A stretch of 64,000 bases of DNA from Atopsyche davidsoni (Eukaryota > Arthropoda > Insecta > Trichoptera > Hydrobiosidae). This document shows positions 47,444 through 59,018 of the stretch, in pieces (position 1 is the first letter of the stretch; every line of letters starts with the position of its first letter). Where the stretch lies: contig JAILWY010000020.1 of the NCBI GenBank assembly GCA_022113835.1, positions 1,488,001 to 1,552,000 of the forward strand, in the 5' to 3' direction. The notes under the pieces are model-generated. The model searched no databases. It saw only the letters and a list, made by a program, of their open reading frames with translations, and was not told where the DNA came from. The translations under genes were made by a program, and so were the position numbers.

Positions 47444-48976
47444 ATGTCTCAGGACGACGAAGTTAATTTTAAAGACTTGGTAACGGAGGCGCTCGAGAAA
47501 AATGGAGTTCTCGCCAAAATCAGAGCACAACTCAGAGCAAACATATTTATGGCCTTAGAAGACGAACAGGACGTGTCGCATCAAAACCCTAAACTAAAAG
47601 AAACATTATCAACGCACGACGGTGTACTTTCACTAGTACTAGTTCAGGAGTTGCTGGAATATTGTGAGCTTCGACAGACTTCAAATGTTTACAAGTCTGA
47701 AACGGGCCTCGGAAAAAGCTATTTCTATGAAGGACGATCGAGCTTACTTCACAATTTCAAAACAGCAAAAATTAATGATAGTTGTAAGTCCCCTGTTTTA
47801 GTTCAGATTGTTAAGGCACTGCTTAAGCTGCTAACTACTAGTCAAAGTGAAAACTTCGCCAACTCCACAACCAATCATGTTGATACATCAAACGAAAAAT
47901 CTTTCAACGAAAGCGAGACAAGCCCGAGAACTGGAGTCCAAAATAATACATTCGTCGTTAACAGCGGAAGGTCGGATAATTATGATTTATCTTTTACATC
48001 AGACTCTGAAACATCCAATGTGTCCGATGATAGAAGTCGACTGGTTTTGCAATTAAACCTGAATCAGTCAACGGAGACAAATGAATCGTCTTCAAAAGAA
48101 AATGATGATGTTGTATCTTCTGAAAAAACATTGAACATAATAACAAAAAAAGAGACAATTGAAAATGACAAGAGTGACAGTGGAAAGAGTGTATCCGAAG
48201 TAAACTTTAATGACGTCAGCTTGACATTTAACGACATAACACAGAAATCTGATAAAATCGATGAATCAATAAAAACTAATAGCAGCGTTTCAAGTGCAAA
48301 CAGTTTAAAATCATCGAAGTCAACTGGGAGATCTGCAAAAACGAAAGATAGAAAAAACGGCATGGAAAGAAGTGAAAGCAACACTCGAGCAATCAACATT
48401 CAAAATTTAAAGGAGTTTTCCCAGACCCTTAAAGAAATATCCAATAAAAAGCAACTTAGAAACGGCTCCAGCAGATCTAACACGTCGGAGGAGACTTCTG
48501 ACGAAAGTATATCTGAAGAAATTGTACAGGCTTTCCAGTTTGGTCAAAAGGTCAACGGCACGAATTCGGATGACAGTGTTAGCGTTGAAATGAAATCGCC
48601 CGAAAAATCGATCTCGAACAGTCTTGGCTCCCCAATTTCTAATTTGTTAGATCAAACGATTCCTGAAACTCCTCATACTAAATCCCGGGTGAAAGATCAG
48701 ATCTCTTTTCTGAAACACCAGAGCATCCAACTGCAAGAAGAGAAAAATAAGCTAAACAAGAAAGATTTCAATATCGAGCGGCTCCTTGAAATCGAAGATA
48801 AAAAAATGGACGTGAAAACGGTGCAGAGCTCGCTGAGCGATCTTCCAAACTTGCCGGCTAGCCGGAAGATTCTGCCGTCCTACAGCGAAGTGAGCCCAGA
48901 GAAAGCGAAGCAAGTGCTAACAAAGTCTGTAATAGTCGATAACGGAATTGAACACAAGGAATGGACAAGTAGCTGA
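47444..48976 (+). CDS. CEP43: CEP43/FOP-like centrosomal protein
   Basis: A 510-residue uninterrupted frame. The first 35 residues (FKDLVTEALEKNGVLAKIRA, then QLRANIFMALE) and residues about 45-125 (DGVLSLVLVQELLEYCELRQ...SPVLVQIVKALLKLL) match the N-terminal LisH-containing dimerisation domain of FGFR1OP/FOP (CEP43). That family sits at centrioles and ciliary bases and anchors microtubules and ciliary-vesicle factors. The remainder is low-complexity, rich in Ser, Asn, Lys and acidic residues, with a motif-like SDESISEEIVQAF at about 350 that recalls the acidic C-terminal stretch of vertebrate FOP. Length is slightly above the human protein (about 400). The gene is intronless here. An AATAAA lies 280 bp past the stop. 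Assignment rests on the N-terminal domain; the tail is not alignable by eye. Confidence 0.8.
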   Translation: MSQDDEVNFKDLVTEALEKNGVLAKIRAQLRANIFMALEDEQDVSHQNPKLKETLSTHDGVLSLVLVQELLEYCELRQTSNVYKSETGLGKSYFYEGRSSLLHNFKTAKINDSCKSPVLVQIVKALLKLLTTSQSENFANSTTNHVDTSNEKSFNESETSPRTGVQNNTFVVNSGRSDNYDLSFTSDSETSNVSDDRSRLVLQLNLNQSTETNESSSKENDDVVSSEKTLNIITKKETIENDKSDSGKSVSEVNFNDVSLTFNDITQKSDKIDESIKTNSSVSSANSLKSSKSTGRSAKTKDRKNGMERSESNTRAINIQNLKEFSQTLKEISNKKQLRNGSSRSNTSEETSDESISEEIVQAFQFGQKVNGTNSDDSVSVEMKSPEKSISNSLGSPISNLLDQTIPETPHTKSRVKDQISFLKHQSIQLQEEKNKLNKKDFNIERLLEIEDKKMDVKTVQSSLSDLPNLPASRKILPSYSEVSPEKAKQVLTKSVIVDNGIEHKEWTSS

Positions 48977-49256
48977 GATCCGGAGGAAATTAGCACAGCC
49001 TTTTAACGCATCCATGGTAGCTATATACCCCTTTATAAACATATTATAATTTTATTACTAACCTAATGTGAACATGATTCGTGGCATGCAGTTTAATGTG
49101 CGGCTATCTAATAATATGATTCTATATAAGCATATTAAATGAAGAGTTATGTTTACAAATAATATATTTATTGTACTTTTTTACCTGTCAATCAATTTGT
49201 TTTACTGAAATTGAATCTGTACGGACCAATTTGAGTTTTCTCAATACTTTTAAAAC

Positions 49257-49262
49257 AATAAA
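49257..49262 (+). terminator. Polyadenylation signal, CEP43-like gene
   Basis: First good AATAAA after the CEP43-like stop. Further AATAAA words at about 49,737 and beyond could be used instead. Confidence 0.45.
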
Positions 49263-52050
49263 CTGCCTCCTGGTTCAAGGAAAATAAGCCTCTTTGTTAA
49301 ATCGACTTATTCGTATACAGCAAGGCAAATCTAAATTTATAACCGTAATTACTTCAAACTGCTTATTCACATGAATTGATCCGGTTTCTTGAGCGAGATA
49401 AATATTACTCCGACGTTTCTCCTCTCCGACCTCTCTGAGCGTGTTTGATCACATTCTCCTTCAGGTTATTTAAGCTTGAATGTGTCTTTCGTGGAAATAT
49501 TATTTTATAAAAATCAATTCGTTTTACAGAGATCTTTTGATTTCAGTTTGTAAATGTTGCTTTAAGGTTTAATGAAATTTTTATTTAATACTTTTTACTG
49601 TATAATCACAAATATAAGAAAAATGTCATCACGTTTGTGCCTTTATATAATATTTTAAAATAATTAATTATTTGTATATTATTGTGAAACAATTTTTATG
49701 AACATATCTCGAATGAAAATTATGCTCAAATTTTCAATAAAATGTTAACTAAAGCAATGTAATTTAGGTATTGAAAAATTTTTAAATGCATGAAATGTGT
49801 ATTTCACTAAAACTATGCTCAATTTGATCATGTTATATGGGAATTATTAAATTATAATATTATGACAATAAATGTAATATTTTTGCTGTTAAAAATTTTA
49901 ACCGTTGTTTGATAATTGAATTTAATAATATATGGATATGTACACAGCCATTGTTTTTTTAAGATTATTTTAATCCTTGATGTGTAAAAAAAAAGTCATA
50001 TTGTAATGTTTATTCTAGCGTTTGTTTATAAAATTTTTATAAACTTTGCATCGTTTCGATTCCTAAGTAGAGCTCTAACACAATTATTAAATCAAACCTC
50101 TGAATTGAAATGTTATTGTACTGTCTTTGATGAATATATTTAATTATGAAAAAAGGTTTATTTTATGTTGGAACACAACTGCAATGCACCGAAAATTCTG
50201 ACCTATCTGACAACAGCGTTTATGATCAGATTTTTATTGGCAGTGCATGTGAAACCGTCTATGCCTAATGTATTGATAATTTAACTTTGCCATGTGTATG
50301 TTCCTAGTTTATATTTGATTAATATCGCTTACTCGGAGAATGTATTTCTTCTTTTGTAAGCTATTGTAAATAATCATTAAGATATAATTGAATCTCGGGC
50401 GGCATATATGCCTGAGATCATACAATAATCATCAAATTTTATATCTTATTTAAGGGAATTGTTATCCATGGACATATTTTTTGTATCAAAGACGAAAGTT
50501 GAGAATACTGGGACCACTGACCTTCGGGTGTGGTAGAACGATTGTACGTCGAAGTTTGATTCTCCTTTGATCACAGATGACGTGTTAAATCTGTGTGCAG
50601 ATATTGAAATAACAATTCCTTTGATCGATATATCTTAGAATAGACTTGAAATCCTTTTTATATTACTTCTCCGTCCAATAAGAGTGCCTATATAAACGTG
50701 CCTTCGATTTGACTAAAATGTGAACACAAAACGCTTGTGTGCTTTAAAATAATTGTTTTTTGTTTATGTATCTTTTCAATGTACGTCGAAACGTGAAATT
50801 TTCGAGAAAGCCTTCAAAGGTATTAAAATGTTTCGCACTTCTTTGTATAATTTACCAATCTCCTACCGTTTTTAACATTTTGAATATTTTTACAACAAAC
50901 GTTATTGATTATCATAACTTTTTAAATTTTTCACTGATAACAAGATTTGTGTTGTAACAAATAAAATTTCGTATTAGAAATGTAATTGGAATATTATACA
51001 CTGAAATTATTATATAAAATTGCTACCTCAAATTATTATTAAATAAGTCTTAATATAAATCATTGTTTTGGAAATATGCAACTATTTTTCTCTGGTTTCT
51101 ATGAAAAAAATACATGTTACGTTTAATAATGCAACTTACTTTATATATAGTTAATAATGTTGTTAGAGTCAAACTTGTTTGATATGTTCAATAACAAATA
51201 CTTCGTTTCTTGTAAACAAATTGTTATTTTACTCTGTCTAAGAAATTGTTGAAAAATGTAAGAATTCTGAAGAACCTAACCTAACCAGTGGCTTGCGGCG
51301 ACCGCATCCAATGAACATAAGTCTGGCTTGAAATACTCACCCTCGTTAACATATGGTAATGTATTCTTCTTGCCATTTGTATTAAATACTAAATATATCA
51401 TAAAATACCTTTATTTTTTATACCGGAGAGACTAGTATAATTATTCTCTTATACTTTTTTAATAGTTTGTGTTGTTTTTTTTTTATTTGGTGTTGTCTGA
51501 GATTTATTATTTTGAAATCTTTTGTGTTTAACTGTCTGTTTTATATTTTGCAGCTTGTGTGTGTATATTGTTTATTCATTTATTATTTATTCACTATCGT
51601 ACAATTATTGAAAGACTGATTAAGTTGAACGATGATTATCGAGCTGTTAAGCAAGGTATCATTCTATCAATCAAATTTAATAATTGATCATTTTAGAAGC
51701 GTTTAATTCCTGCTCAATTTAATCAGTCTTTCTGAACTTGAGCGCTAGTATATTATTTTGTATTTTAGAATATTAATATTATGTTTTCTTTGCCGTTTGT
51801 ACTTATCCTTAAACACTGTTCGGTTAATTCCATGCCATGTTTTTTTTGTGAATTATACTATAAATTTTGTATCTACATTGTTGTTTTATTTTAAATCACC
51901 TTAACTGTTCACTGCTAGATAAAAAAAACCTCAAGATCATCATCACAACCACGTGGCTGACCAGACGAAGAGTTGTATGTTCTTACAGATATAAACCACG
52001 AGACTATAACAGGATTCTCAAGAATATCATTATTTTTTTCTTTTCACAAG
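49263..52050. other. AT-rich non-coding DNA
   Basis: Possible long 3' UTR of the CEP43-like gene, or an intron leading to the candidate exon at 52,051. No convincing frame. The phrase AACCTAACCTAACCAGTGGC at 51,276 joins a telomere-type run to a MITE-like end. Confidence 0.4.
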
Positions 52051-52226
52051 TGGGAGATGTCCAAGCGAAAATATTCCGTTCACAACAAAAACTGGAAAAG
52101 GTTATTGAACCACCTGGACTTGGAGTTGGCAAGCAAGCATTCCAAGCACTGAACCACCAGAAGATTTTATATCAACAAAGACTCGAAGATTGTGTTTTAA
52201 GAAATTATTTTATTTACAACTTGTAA
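52051..52226 (+). CDS. Candidate terminal exon of unknown protein
   Basis: A strong acceptor (TTTTTTTCTTTTCACAAG) precedes 57 codons reading GDVQAKIFRSQQKLEKVIEP, then PGLGVGKQAFQALNHQKILY, QQRLEDCVLRNYFIYNL and a stop, directly followed by AATAAA (52,225-52,230). Composition is protein-like (charged, helical, Gln/Lys-rich), unlike the AT-biased frames around it. The entry phase is 1, which fits the phase-1 donor after ATGGCCGAAG at 47,348. That would give a 61-residue protein, with the CEP43-like gene inside its intron. I do not recognise the family. It could equally be the last exon of an alternative CEP43 transcript. Confidence 0.35.
52209..52214 (-). terminator. Polyadenylation signal, COQ4 (minus)
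   Basis: TTTATT on the plus strand (AATAAA on the minus) about 180 bp past the COQ4 stop. It lies a few bases upstream of the plus-strand AATAAA at 52,225, so the convergent transcripts would overlap slightly. Confidence 0.4.
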
Positions 52227-52392
52227 TAAATATTTACACGATGGAACCTATTTTCAGTCAATTTTACATAACATTTTTATGTTACGACTGAAAGATATTA
52301 CTTATATAATAGAGCGAATCCTGAAAAATTATATTTCACAAAATTTAAATTTGTTTTTCAATACTTGTATATATTCTTATAACATTTCGGTC

Positions 52393-53217
52393 TCAGTGCG
52401 GTGACTTTATAAATAAATTAAAATCAGTGATATTCATTTCATCGTAGAACTCTTGAACTGGCTGCTCCCATCTCTTCTCAAAGTAGATTCCTTGCAAAAA
52501 TGCTGCAGTGGACCCTGTTTTGATAGCCCAAGGAAGATAGTGCTTCAGGTATTGCTCTCTGTGCTTTGGTTTTAGTCTCGCCGCTCCGAAAATGCCTCCA
52601 GAAACGCACATCGGCAGCTTGGTCTGCAGTCCTTCGATCCATTTAATTGCAACTTCTCCCAACATGGTTGTTTTCATCCCTAACACGGCATGAACCAAGT
52701 CGTGCACTTCTCTATACCTTTGCATAACATAAGCCAATTCTATATCTTTAATAAACTGTACGGGTAGCCTAGAATCTGCTGTTACATTATTAGCAATCAG
52801 AAAATCATAATATTTTCTTCCTAGAGTATTTTCTGGCAGTTTTCTTAACCTATCGTAGTTAAGTGTTCTTGAATTTATTCTAGGTTTTTCTTTCAATATG
52901 TCAGTTCCTTCATCAGAGCTCATCATTTGCTCTCTCATATATAAGAGTGCATTTTCTCCTGTTGTTTCCCCGAGGCATGCGATCATGTCTCCTCTGTGAG
53001 GATCCATTAGGGCGATTGTCGCAGAACCCACAGATAACATAACTCTTTGAAACGAGCTCAACTCTATGTAATTTTTCCGGAATTCCATCTCGAATTCAGA
53101 GTTTGGATCAGCATTTGGGACTATCTGAGTTTTACTTGTGTGAGACAAGTGAAAATTTGAGGTGAAATATTGATAGACACCTCGTCTACGTAAAAGAAAA
53201 ACTCTTTTAAAAGACAT
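52393..53217 (-). CDS. COQ4: Ubiquinone biosynthesis protein COQ4
   Basis: A mitochondrial matrix-side inner-membrane protein that organises the coenzyme Q synthesis complex; recent work links it to ring decarboxylation/hydroxylation. Single exon. The Met at 53,217 (MSFKRVFLLRRRGVYQYF) is chosen because it has an AAAATG context and begins a basic, arginine-rich mitochondrial presequence; an in-frame Met 7 codons upstream is less likely. From that start the protein is 274 residues, usual for the family. The zinc-binding motif HDLVH with Glu 12 residues later is intact (H172, D173, H176, E188). Flanking family signatures are MDPHRGDMIACLGETTG, RYREVHDLVHAVLG and LPMCVSGGIFGAARLKPKHR. It is divergent from PPIL3 across about 430 bp. 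Confidence 0.95.
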   Translation of the reverse strand: MSFKRVFLLRRRGVYQYFTSNFHLSHTSKTQIVPNADPNSEFEMEFRKNYIELSSFQRVMLSVGSATIALMDPHRGDMIACLGETTGENALLYMREQMMSSDEGTDILKEKPRINSRTLNYDRLRKLPENTLGRKYYDFLIANNVTADSRLPVQFIKDIELAYVMQRYREVHDLVHAVLGMKTTMLGEVAIKWIEGLQTKLPMCVSGGIFGAARLKPKHREQYLKHYLPWAIKTGSTAAFLQGIYFEKRWEQPVQEFYDEMNITDFNLFIKSPH

Positions 53218-53647
53218 TTTTATAAATAAAAACACCAATTTTTTTAAAATTAATATATAAATATAAACAAACTACAGTACACCTAGTTTGACAGATAAGA
53301 TGCTAATGCGATTTGGAGTTTACTTTTTAATTTATTTTTATGTGTCTTGGTGTATTAATTTCAATCGAGCAAAATGTCTTAATATCTATTATCATTAAAT
53401 TAAATTATTTTCTATTAATATATTAAATGCATTTGAACTTTTTATTTTTACAAACTCAGGGTATTAAATTGAGTTGAAATGTTTAATTTTTAAGAATTTA
53501 TGGTATTTGTTTAATGTTTATTGTCTATGGCAATTCATAAGCGACCAGAGAGAAGAAAGCGCCTCAGTGTTTTGACACTTGTAAATTGTGATATCCCGTA
53601 GACTTGGCTCATTGTATTTTTATTGAAAAATACGAAATACCATAAAA
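53218..53647. promoter_or_regulatory. Shared COQ4/PPIL3 promoter region
   Basis: About 430 bp between the divergent starts of COQ4 (-) and PPIL3 (+), so it must hold both promoters. TTATTGTCTATGG lies at 53,518-53,530, about 118 bp from the PPIL3 start. The same word occurs in the TXNL1/zinc-finger promoter. No TATA-like box is in a convincing place. Confidence 0.6.
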
Positions 53648-55011
53648 ATGTCTGTCACTCTTCACACAGACGTAGGAGATATAAAGATTGAACTTTTTTG
53701 CGAAGAATGTCCAAAGGCTTGCGAAAATTTCCTGGCTCTGTGTGCAAGTGATTATTACAATGGATCTCTCTTCCACCGGAACATTAAGGTTATATACTCC
53801 GCTTTTTCGTTATTACTTATCAGAAACACACTGATCATATTCTTTACCACTATATAATTTAAATGGTCATATTTGTACTATACTTGAATATTATAAGCAA
53901 TTTCTTTCATGGTGTTTTCGCTGTAATAATTGTTGTCACCAATTTCGCCGAAGATATGATCTTGGTGTGATGTGATGGTTGTAAATCAGAAGGCTGGCGA
54001 AATATTTTGCGTATTCGTAACTAGTTGGAAATATACGTAGTTACTGCTTCGATGCCGCGAGGTCTCTCTCGAGAGAGCCGGGGAAGCCACTTATATAGGC
54101 TCCCGACACATCCGTGGATAACGTAAACAATAAGGGAAATCTCCAGAAATATTTATCTGGTGTGATTGACACAACCCAGAGGACTGTATGACACTCGATT
54201 CGGTGTAGGTACTAACCTCTATAGTGTGTTTGTGATTTCAGGGTTTTATTGTCCAGACTGGAGATCCTACAGGCACGGGCAAAGGCGGCAGTTCAATATG
54301 GGGGAAGAAATTTCAAGATGAATTCAAGGATGAATTAAAGGTATGAATTATTATATAAATATGATATTCTCGCTTAACTGCTCACTAATAAAAAGTGTTG
54401 TAAAATATCTGTTGTTATAATCAATGTTTAGTTTGATTAATCTTATGTATTGTTATATAAAATGGATATTTTCGGATCCTTTGGTTGTTTTGAAAGCTTG
54501 CATTTATTTAACCTGTTTTTGTTGTTTTTCATAGCATACAGCAAGAGGAATGGTTTCAATGGCAAATAACGGACCCAACACCAATGCAAGTCAATTCTTC
54601 ATCTCGTACGGTGCACAGCCTCATCTGGACCTCAAATATACACTTTTTGGAAAGTAAGCTATATACCACCATCAAAATCTATGTATTATATCGTACATTA
54701 AATGCAGAAAACAGCCATTCCCAATTTTGCAAGGCCATTAAAAGCTTTTAACCTTTTCACTTTGTTGAAACAGCAACGAACTGTTCCAGTATTGTGTTGA
54801 TGAGGTCTTTGATAAAATAATCGGAATAACCATTACTTAAAAATTATATATATATATATATATATCTGCCTTTAAAATTTTCAGGGTCATTGACGGGTTT
54901 GACGCACTTGATGAATTAGAAAAGCTCCCCGTCAACGCCAAGAACTTCAAACCACTCGGAGAGACCAGAATATCATCCGTTACAATACACGCTAATCCAA
55001 TAGCAGCCTAG
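53648..55011 (+). CDS. PPIL3: Peptidyl-prolyl isomerase PPIL3 (cyclophilin)
   Basis: A single-domain nuclear cyclophilin found in spliceosomes. Four exons: 53,648-53,788, 54,242-54,340, 54,535-54,653 and 54,885-55,011, all with GT-AG introns. They join to 161 residues, the same length as human PPIL3. Exon 1 begins [20 protein letters not shown] and carries FHRNIK with the catalytic Arg (R44). Exon 2 gives [18 protein letters not shown] and WGKKF, exon 3 [20 protein letters not shown], and exon 4 the [16 protein letters not shown] end typical of PPIL3. The active-site pattern ([12 protein letters not shown], MANxGPNTNxSQFFI) is intact, so isomerase activity is expected. AATAAA at 55,066-55,071. 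Confidence 0.97.
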
Positions 55012-55065
55012 ATCAAATTTAAATTATACTGTAATATTAATAAGTACCTGATAAGTTTTTGTAAA

Positions 55066-55071
55066 AATAAA
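55066..55071 (+). terminator. Polyadenylation signal, PPIL3
   Basis: AATAAA 55 bp after the PPIL3 stop codon. Confidence 0.8.
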
Positions 55072-56911
55072 TTAAATATTATTGAGCATTCATTTGTATC
55101 TTTGAAAAGAATATGAAGATCTTTGGTGGTTTTATTTTTATTTTATACTTACCGCTGCTTTTCGGTACGTTTTGCTTCTTTATACATCGTCTTTTAGTTA
55201 AAAATTATTTTAAAGATGGAAAGGTGTCCAGAATTACAGTTCAGTGGTGCAGACATTCTTCGCTTCCATAAAACTGTCCGTCTATACCAAATGCTATCTG
55301 CCTGTCATATAGCATATTATGTTGCCTTCTGTAGTGCATTCTCATCCTCCGATGGATTCATGCTTCATCTCAAACATCTATGATAGAGAGAGAAGTTGCA
55401 AAATACACAGAAATTCATTGAGATGCAAAGAAAACATATTTTTTCCATCTTAAGAGTTTTATTGTTGCTTATAAAACATGAATTCTAATCATATAAATGT
55501 ATAAGTAATTAATATTAGCTGACCGATTACGAATATTTACTTCCCTTATTCATTACAAATAACGCTAAATAAATACACAGAAATGCAATTGGCGAGCAGA
55601 GAAACCGCAAATGTTTCATAGCGCAGTTACTTCAAAAAAAATATTAATACAGTGAACTCAAAACGTCAAATCTTATTGCACAAACTAAAAAATTACGACA
55701 GTACGTATCATTTTGGATTCGACAAGGAACATGCTAACATAAATGTAGTACATCAAAAATAAATTTAAAAAAACCAACTGAATCTGAAAATTTTGGTAAA
55801 TTGCGGTAATCGATGATCAATTGTAACAAAAATAAAAAGCCTTTACTTGCAGACTATTGTATGCAGCCTTATAACACATAAAGTAAAAAAAAAAATTGTC
55901 ATCAAGTCGCATCGTACTCGTCCCACTTGTGTTTACTAAGACCAATGTGTTTTTTAAACATCTGATATATATATTTATATATATATATATATATCTCAAT
56001 CGGTTACAGCAGACACGGCGTGTTTCAAAGAATCCCCGTGAATTCACACCATCTTAAGATCAATGAAAATACTTATTATCTAACATCAAATTAAAAATAA
56101 GTAAACAAAACGATAGACTAATCTTTATAGTTTTGATTCACCACAAAATTCTCTAGTCAATATAAACATTATACAACACAAACAGCACTAAATACTGCAG
56201 CGACATCATCGAAATAACCGACCGAAGCAGACGGGGGAGAAACGTTTGAAACATTTTCTTAAAACATATTTTTTACATTTCACAACAGCTAGGATAATAT
56301 AATATTTCTGCTACATTTTTACCAGTGGATACACATCTAAAGCCTTACGTTGCCTTTAGAAATAGTTCTTTTAAATAAATTAATCAGAATAAGCTATAAA
56401 CATTCCGATAGCAGAATACAGATACATTTAGCGATGAAAAAGCTTTTTACGCTTTTAACATCTGAACAAAATGCGATAGAAAGCATGAATAACAATTATA
56501 TATCATTAAAATTTAATTACCTTAGTTTTAAATAGTCAGTTTGCCTGTAGACATGAATACTTATATTAACAGTTCTGTTGACCTTGACAAAAAAAATGTT
56601 GAATTACTCTTAAAATATTTGTAGATGTAGGCGCCGCTATAACGAAAATTTATCCTGCAAGTGTCGTTACAGGAGACGACATAATTATTAGTTGAATGTA
56701 TCTCGCTCTACTTTACATGTTATAAGATGCTGATAACTATATAGATTTATCCGTCTCACCGATAATAAAAGCACAGATTCCTTAGTCCCTGGTGATGAAT
56801 ATGAATTATACCGGGCCATTGGAGACACAGCTTAGCAATTCACTCGATCTCCAAGATATGAGACTCTGCACTTTCTCGAGACGTAGAGGGCCCTCCCTCG
56901 CAAATTAATTA
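55072..56911. other. Spacer between convergent PPIL3 and TXNL1
   Basis: No gene seen. Probably includes the 3' UTR of TXNL1 on the minus strand; a TTTATT at about 55,458 could be its polyadenylation signal. A (TA)n lies at about 55,965-55,995. Confidence 0.4.
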
Positions 56912-59018
56912 TCAGTGGCTCTCCCCCTTCTTTCCCGCGACCCGTTTGAAGTCACCCATGTTGGTGGTGTTGATGGGGGAGCCGTAGAAGGCGAGGTGGT
57001 CCACGTGCGTGACTTCCGCCCCGGTCTGGTTGTCCTTGATGAACACCTGGATGTTCTGCACGTTTTGAAACTTCACGAAACGCAGCGGAATGGGATTGCC
57101 TTCCAACTCGTTCGAAGTGACGCTATAAAGATAAAAAAAAGGTAATTTGATTAGTTTTGTATTGAATGTTTAGAAAAAAGCGTATTTTTATTATGTCACA
57201 TTACTCACGTAACTTCCTGCACGGCCTGATTGGCTGTGGCCAAGTCGAAGTCCAGTGTCCGCGGCTGATTGATGAAAAGCTTTACTGTCTTAGGACCCTC
57301 GGTAAGCGGGGCTTTGATCTTCAGTGAATGAATCTTCACCGCCTTTAAAAAAAATTATATTTTACATAACATTTTATTCCAAAGACTGTTATAAAATTTT
57401 AAGATAGTGAGGAGAAGGAAGGTGCTAGCAAAAGCTGTACAAGGCAGTCTTAGGAATGATAATGATCATTCAGTGGTGTTCTAATGGATCCGTACTTGGT
57501 TGAAGGTGATGGATATGATCAGCTGTTCATCGCAGTCGCTCTCCAAGTGGCCACCTTGAGCGCTGAGGGCGTTTACCATAGGATGCTCATCAGACTCGTT
57601 CAGGCACTCGCACTGGCCCTTGGTGATGAACGTCGCCAAGTCCATCTGAACAAAAATGTCATTGAATTCAACTGACGATGTCACCAGGATATTAAACCTA
57701 TGAAAAATTTTATGAATTATATATGTTTTTAATTGCTGACAAAATATATTGCTTTAAAACATTACACATATGAACTGTCTTCGTCTTTTATTTCAGTAAT
57801 TTTCATAATTCATAGCTCGATCACTTCAAAAACCTTCAGTGAGGGCATAACAGAACTGCGGTGGACTTGAAAAGGTTTTTCGTTTTGAGAGTTCCAAGCA
57901 CTGTTAGAATGCATTAGACTCACATGGCCGGCGACGGCGCTGTCTTCATCAGATGCATCGTCACTACCGTAGTGCTGTCGCACTTTGGTCTCTAGCGTGG
58001 CGGAGTCAGCTCCCTGTAGTCTGTCTATCTTTGTCTGCGAACAAAATCACACATATTTAAAAAATCAAGCATTACCCACTTCACACTAGTCACACTTTTC
58101 TAGTTGTGATCACGATTCTCTAAGATTCTAACGACAAAATAAAAAAAAACAAAATAGAAAAGCAGGGCTCTTAAAACGACATGATAAAGCATCAGATACT
58201 AAAGTGGGTTCAGAATTTTGAGTTACCCTGTTCCTGTAGAAGATGAAGGTGGGCATGGCGCTAACTCCTTGGGCGGCAGCCGTGTCCGCACACTTATCCA
58301 CATCGACCTTCAGGAACACTGCGCGAGGGAACTTGGCCGGCAACTGCTCGAAGAATGGCGCGATTCGCTGACATGGAGGACACCTGAAAAATGCCATAAA
58401 TGGTGTATTTTCTACCACGAACAGTAAAATTGCGTTAACATATTGTATCAACTGTAAGTATATTTATTTGATAATACATTATTGAACGTCGAGATTTAAA
58501 ATTTCTACTGAGACAGTTATAATCATAATTTTAAACGTGTCTTATTCAATACAAATTTACAAGAACTAAGAACAGAAAACAATAAATGAGTGTGATGGCA
58601 AATGTGTCTACAATTATTTTCAGTATTGTACTCTATTTTGATATAATAATTGTATGCTATTGAAAAACATAATACATAATTGAGTTCAATATTCAAAAAA
58701 CTTCAATTGCAAGATTGTTATTATTGCAACTTGTCATGTAGGCAGTGAGTGATTTGCAAAAAAATACAGGTAAAATTGCGAACTTCGTTCAATTAATAAA
58801 ACCACTGCAGCACCCGCCACACCCTAAACATCGCCAAAATGGATGATTATGGCAAACAACAAAGAATTCAGCAAGTTTAAGTGGGTGTACGAGCAAAACT
58901 GAGGTTAGGTGAGCACTCACCACGTAGCTGTAAAATCGGCAACCACAAGTTTGGTGCCGGCATTCGCCATCTCCGCCTGGAAGTGCCCTTCATTATTAAT
59001 AACCGTAGCTAATCCCAT
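56912..59018 (-). CDS. TXNL1: Thioredoxin-like protein 1 (TXNL1/TRP32)
   Basis: A cytosolic/nuclear thioredoxin-family protein whose human form binds the 26S proteasome through its C-terminal PITH domain. Six exons (minus strand): 59,018-58,921, 58,383-58,227, 58,034-57,924, 57,645-57,496, 57,342-57,209 and 57,122-56,912. They join in frame to 286 residues; human is 289. Thioredoxin fold about 1-105: VVADFTATW, then C34-P-P-C37, then VFLKVDVDKCADTAAAQGVS and cis-Pro 77 (MPTFIFYRNR). A Ser/Asp linker follows. The PITH domain (about 118-286) has CECLNESDEH, LESDCDEQLIISITFNQ, RFVKFQNVQNIQVFIK and the conserved end NTTNMGDFKRVAGKKGESH. The active site is CPPC; as I recall, human and fly members have CGPC, which is notable. 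It is divergent from the zinc-finger gene. Confidence 0.96.

Noticed and set aside
48064..48399. 111-residue frame opposite the CEP43-like gene
   Set aside because: Mirror image of a Ser/Asp/Asn-rich coding region; hydrophobic runs arise from the complementary codons.
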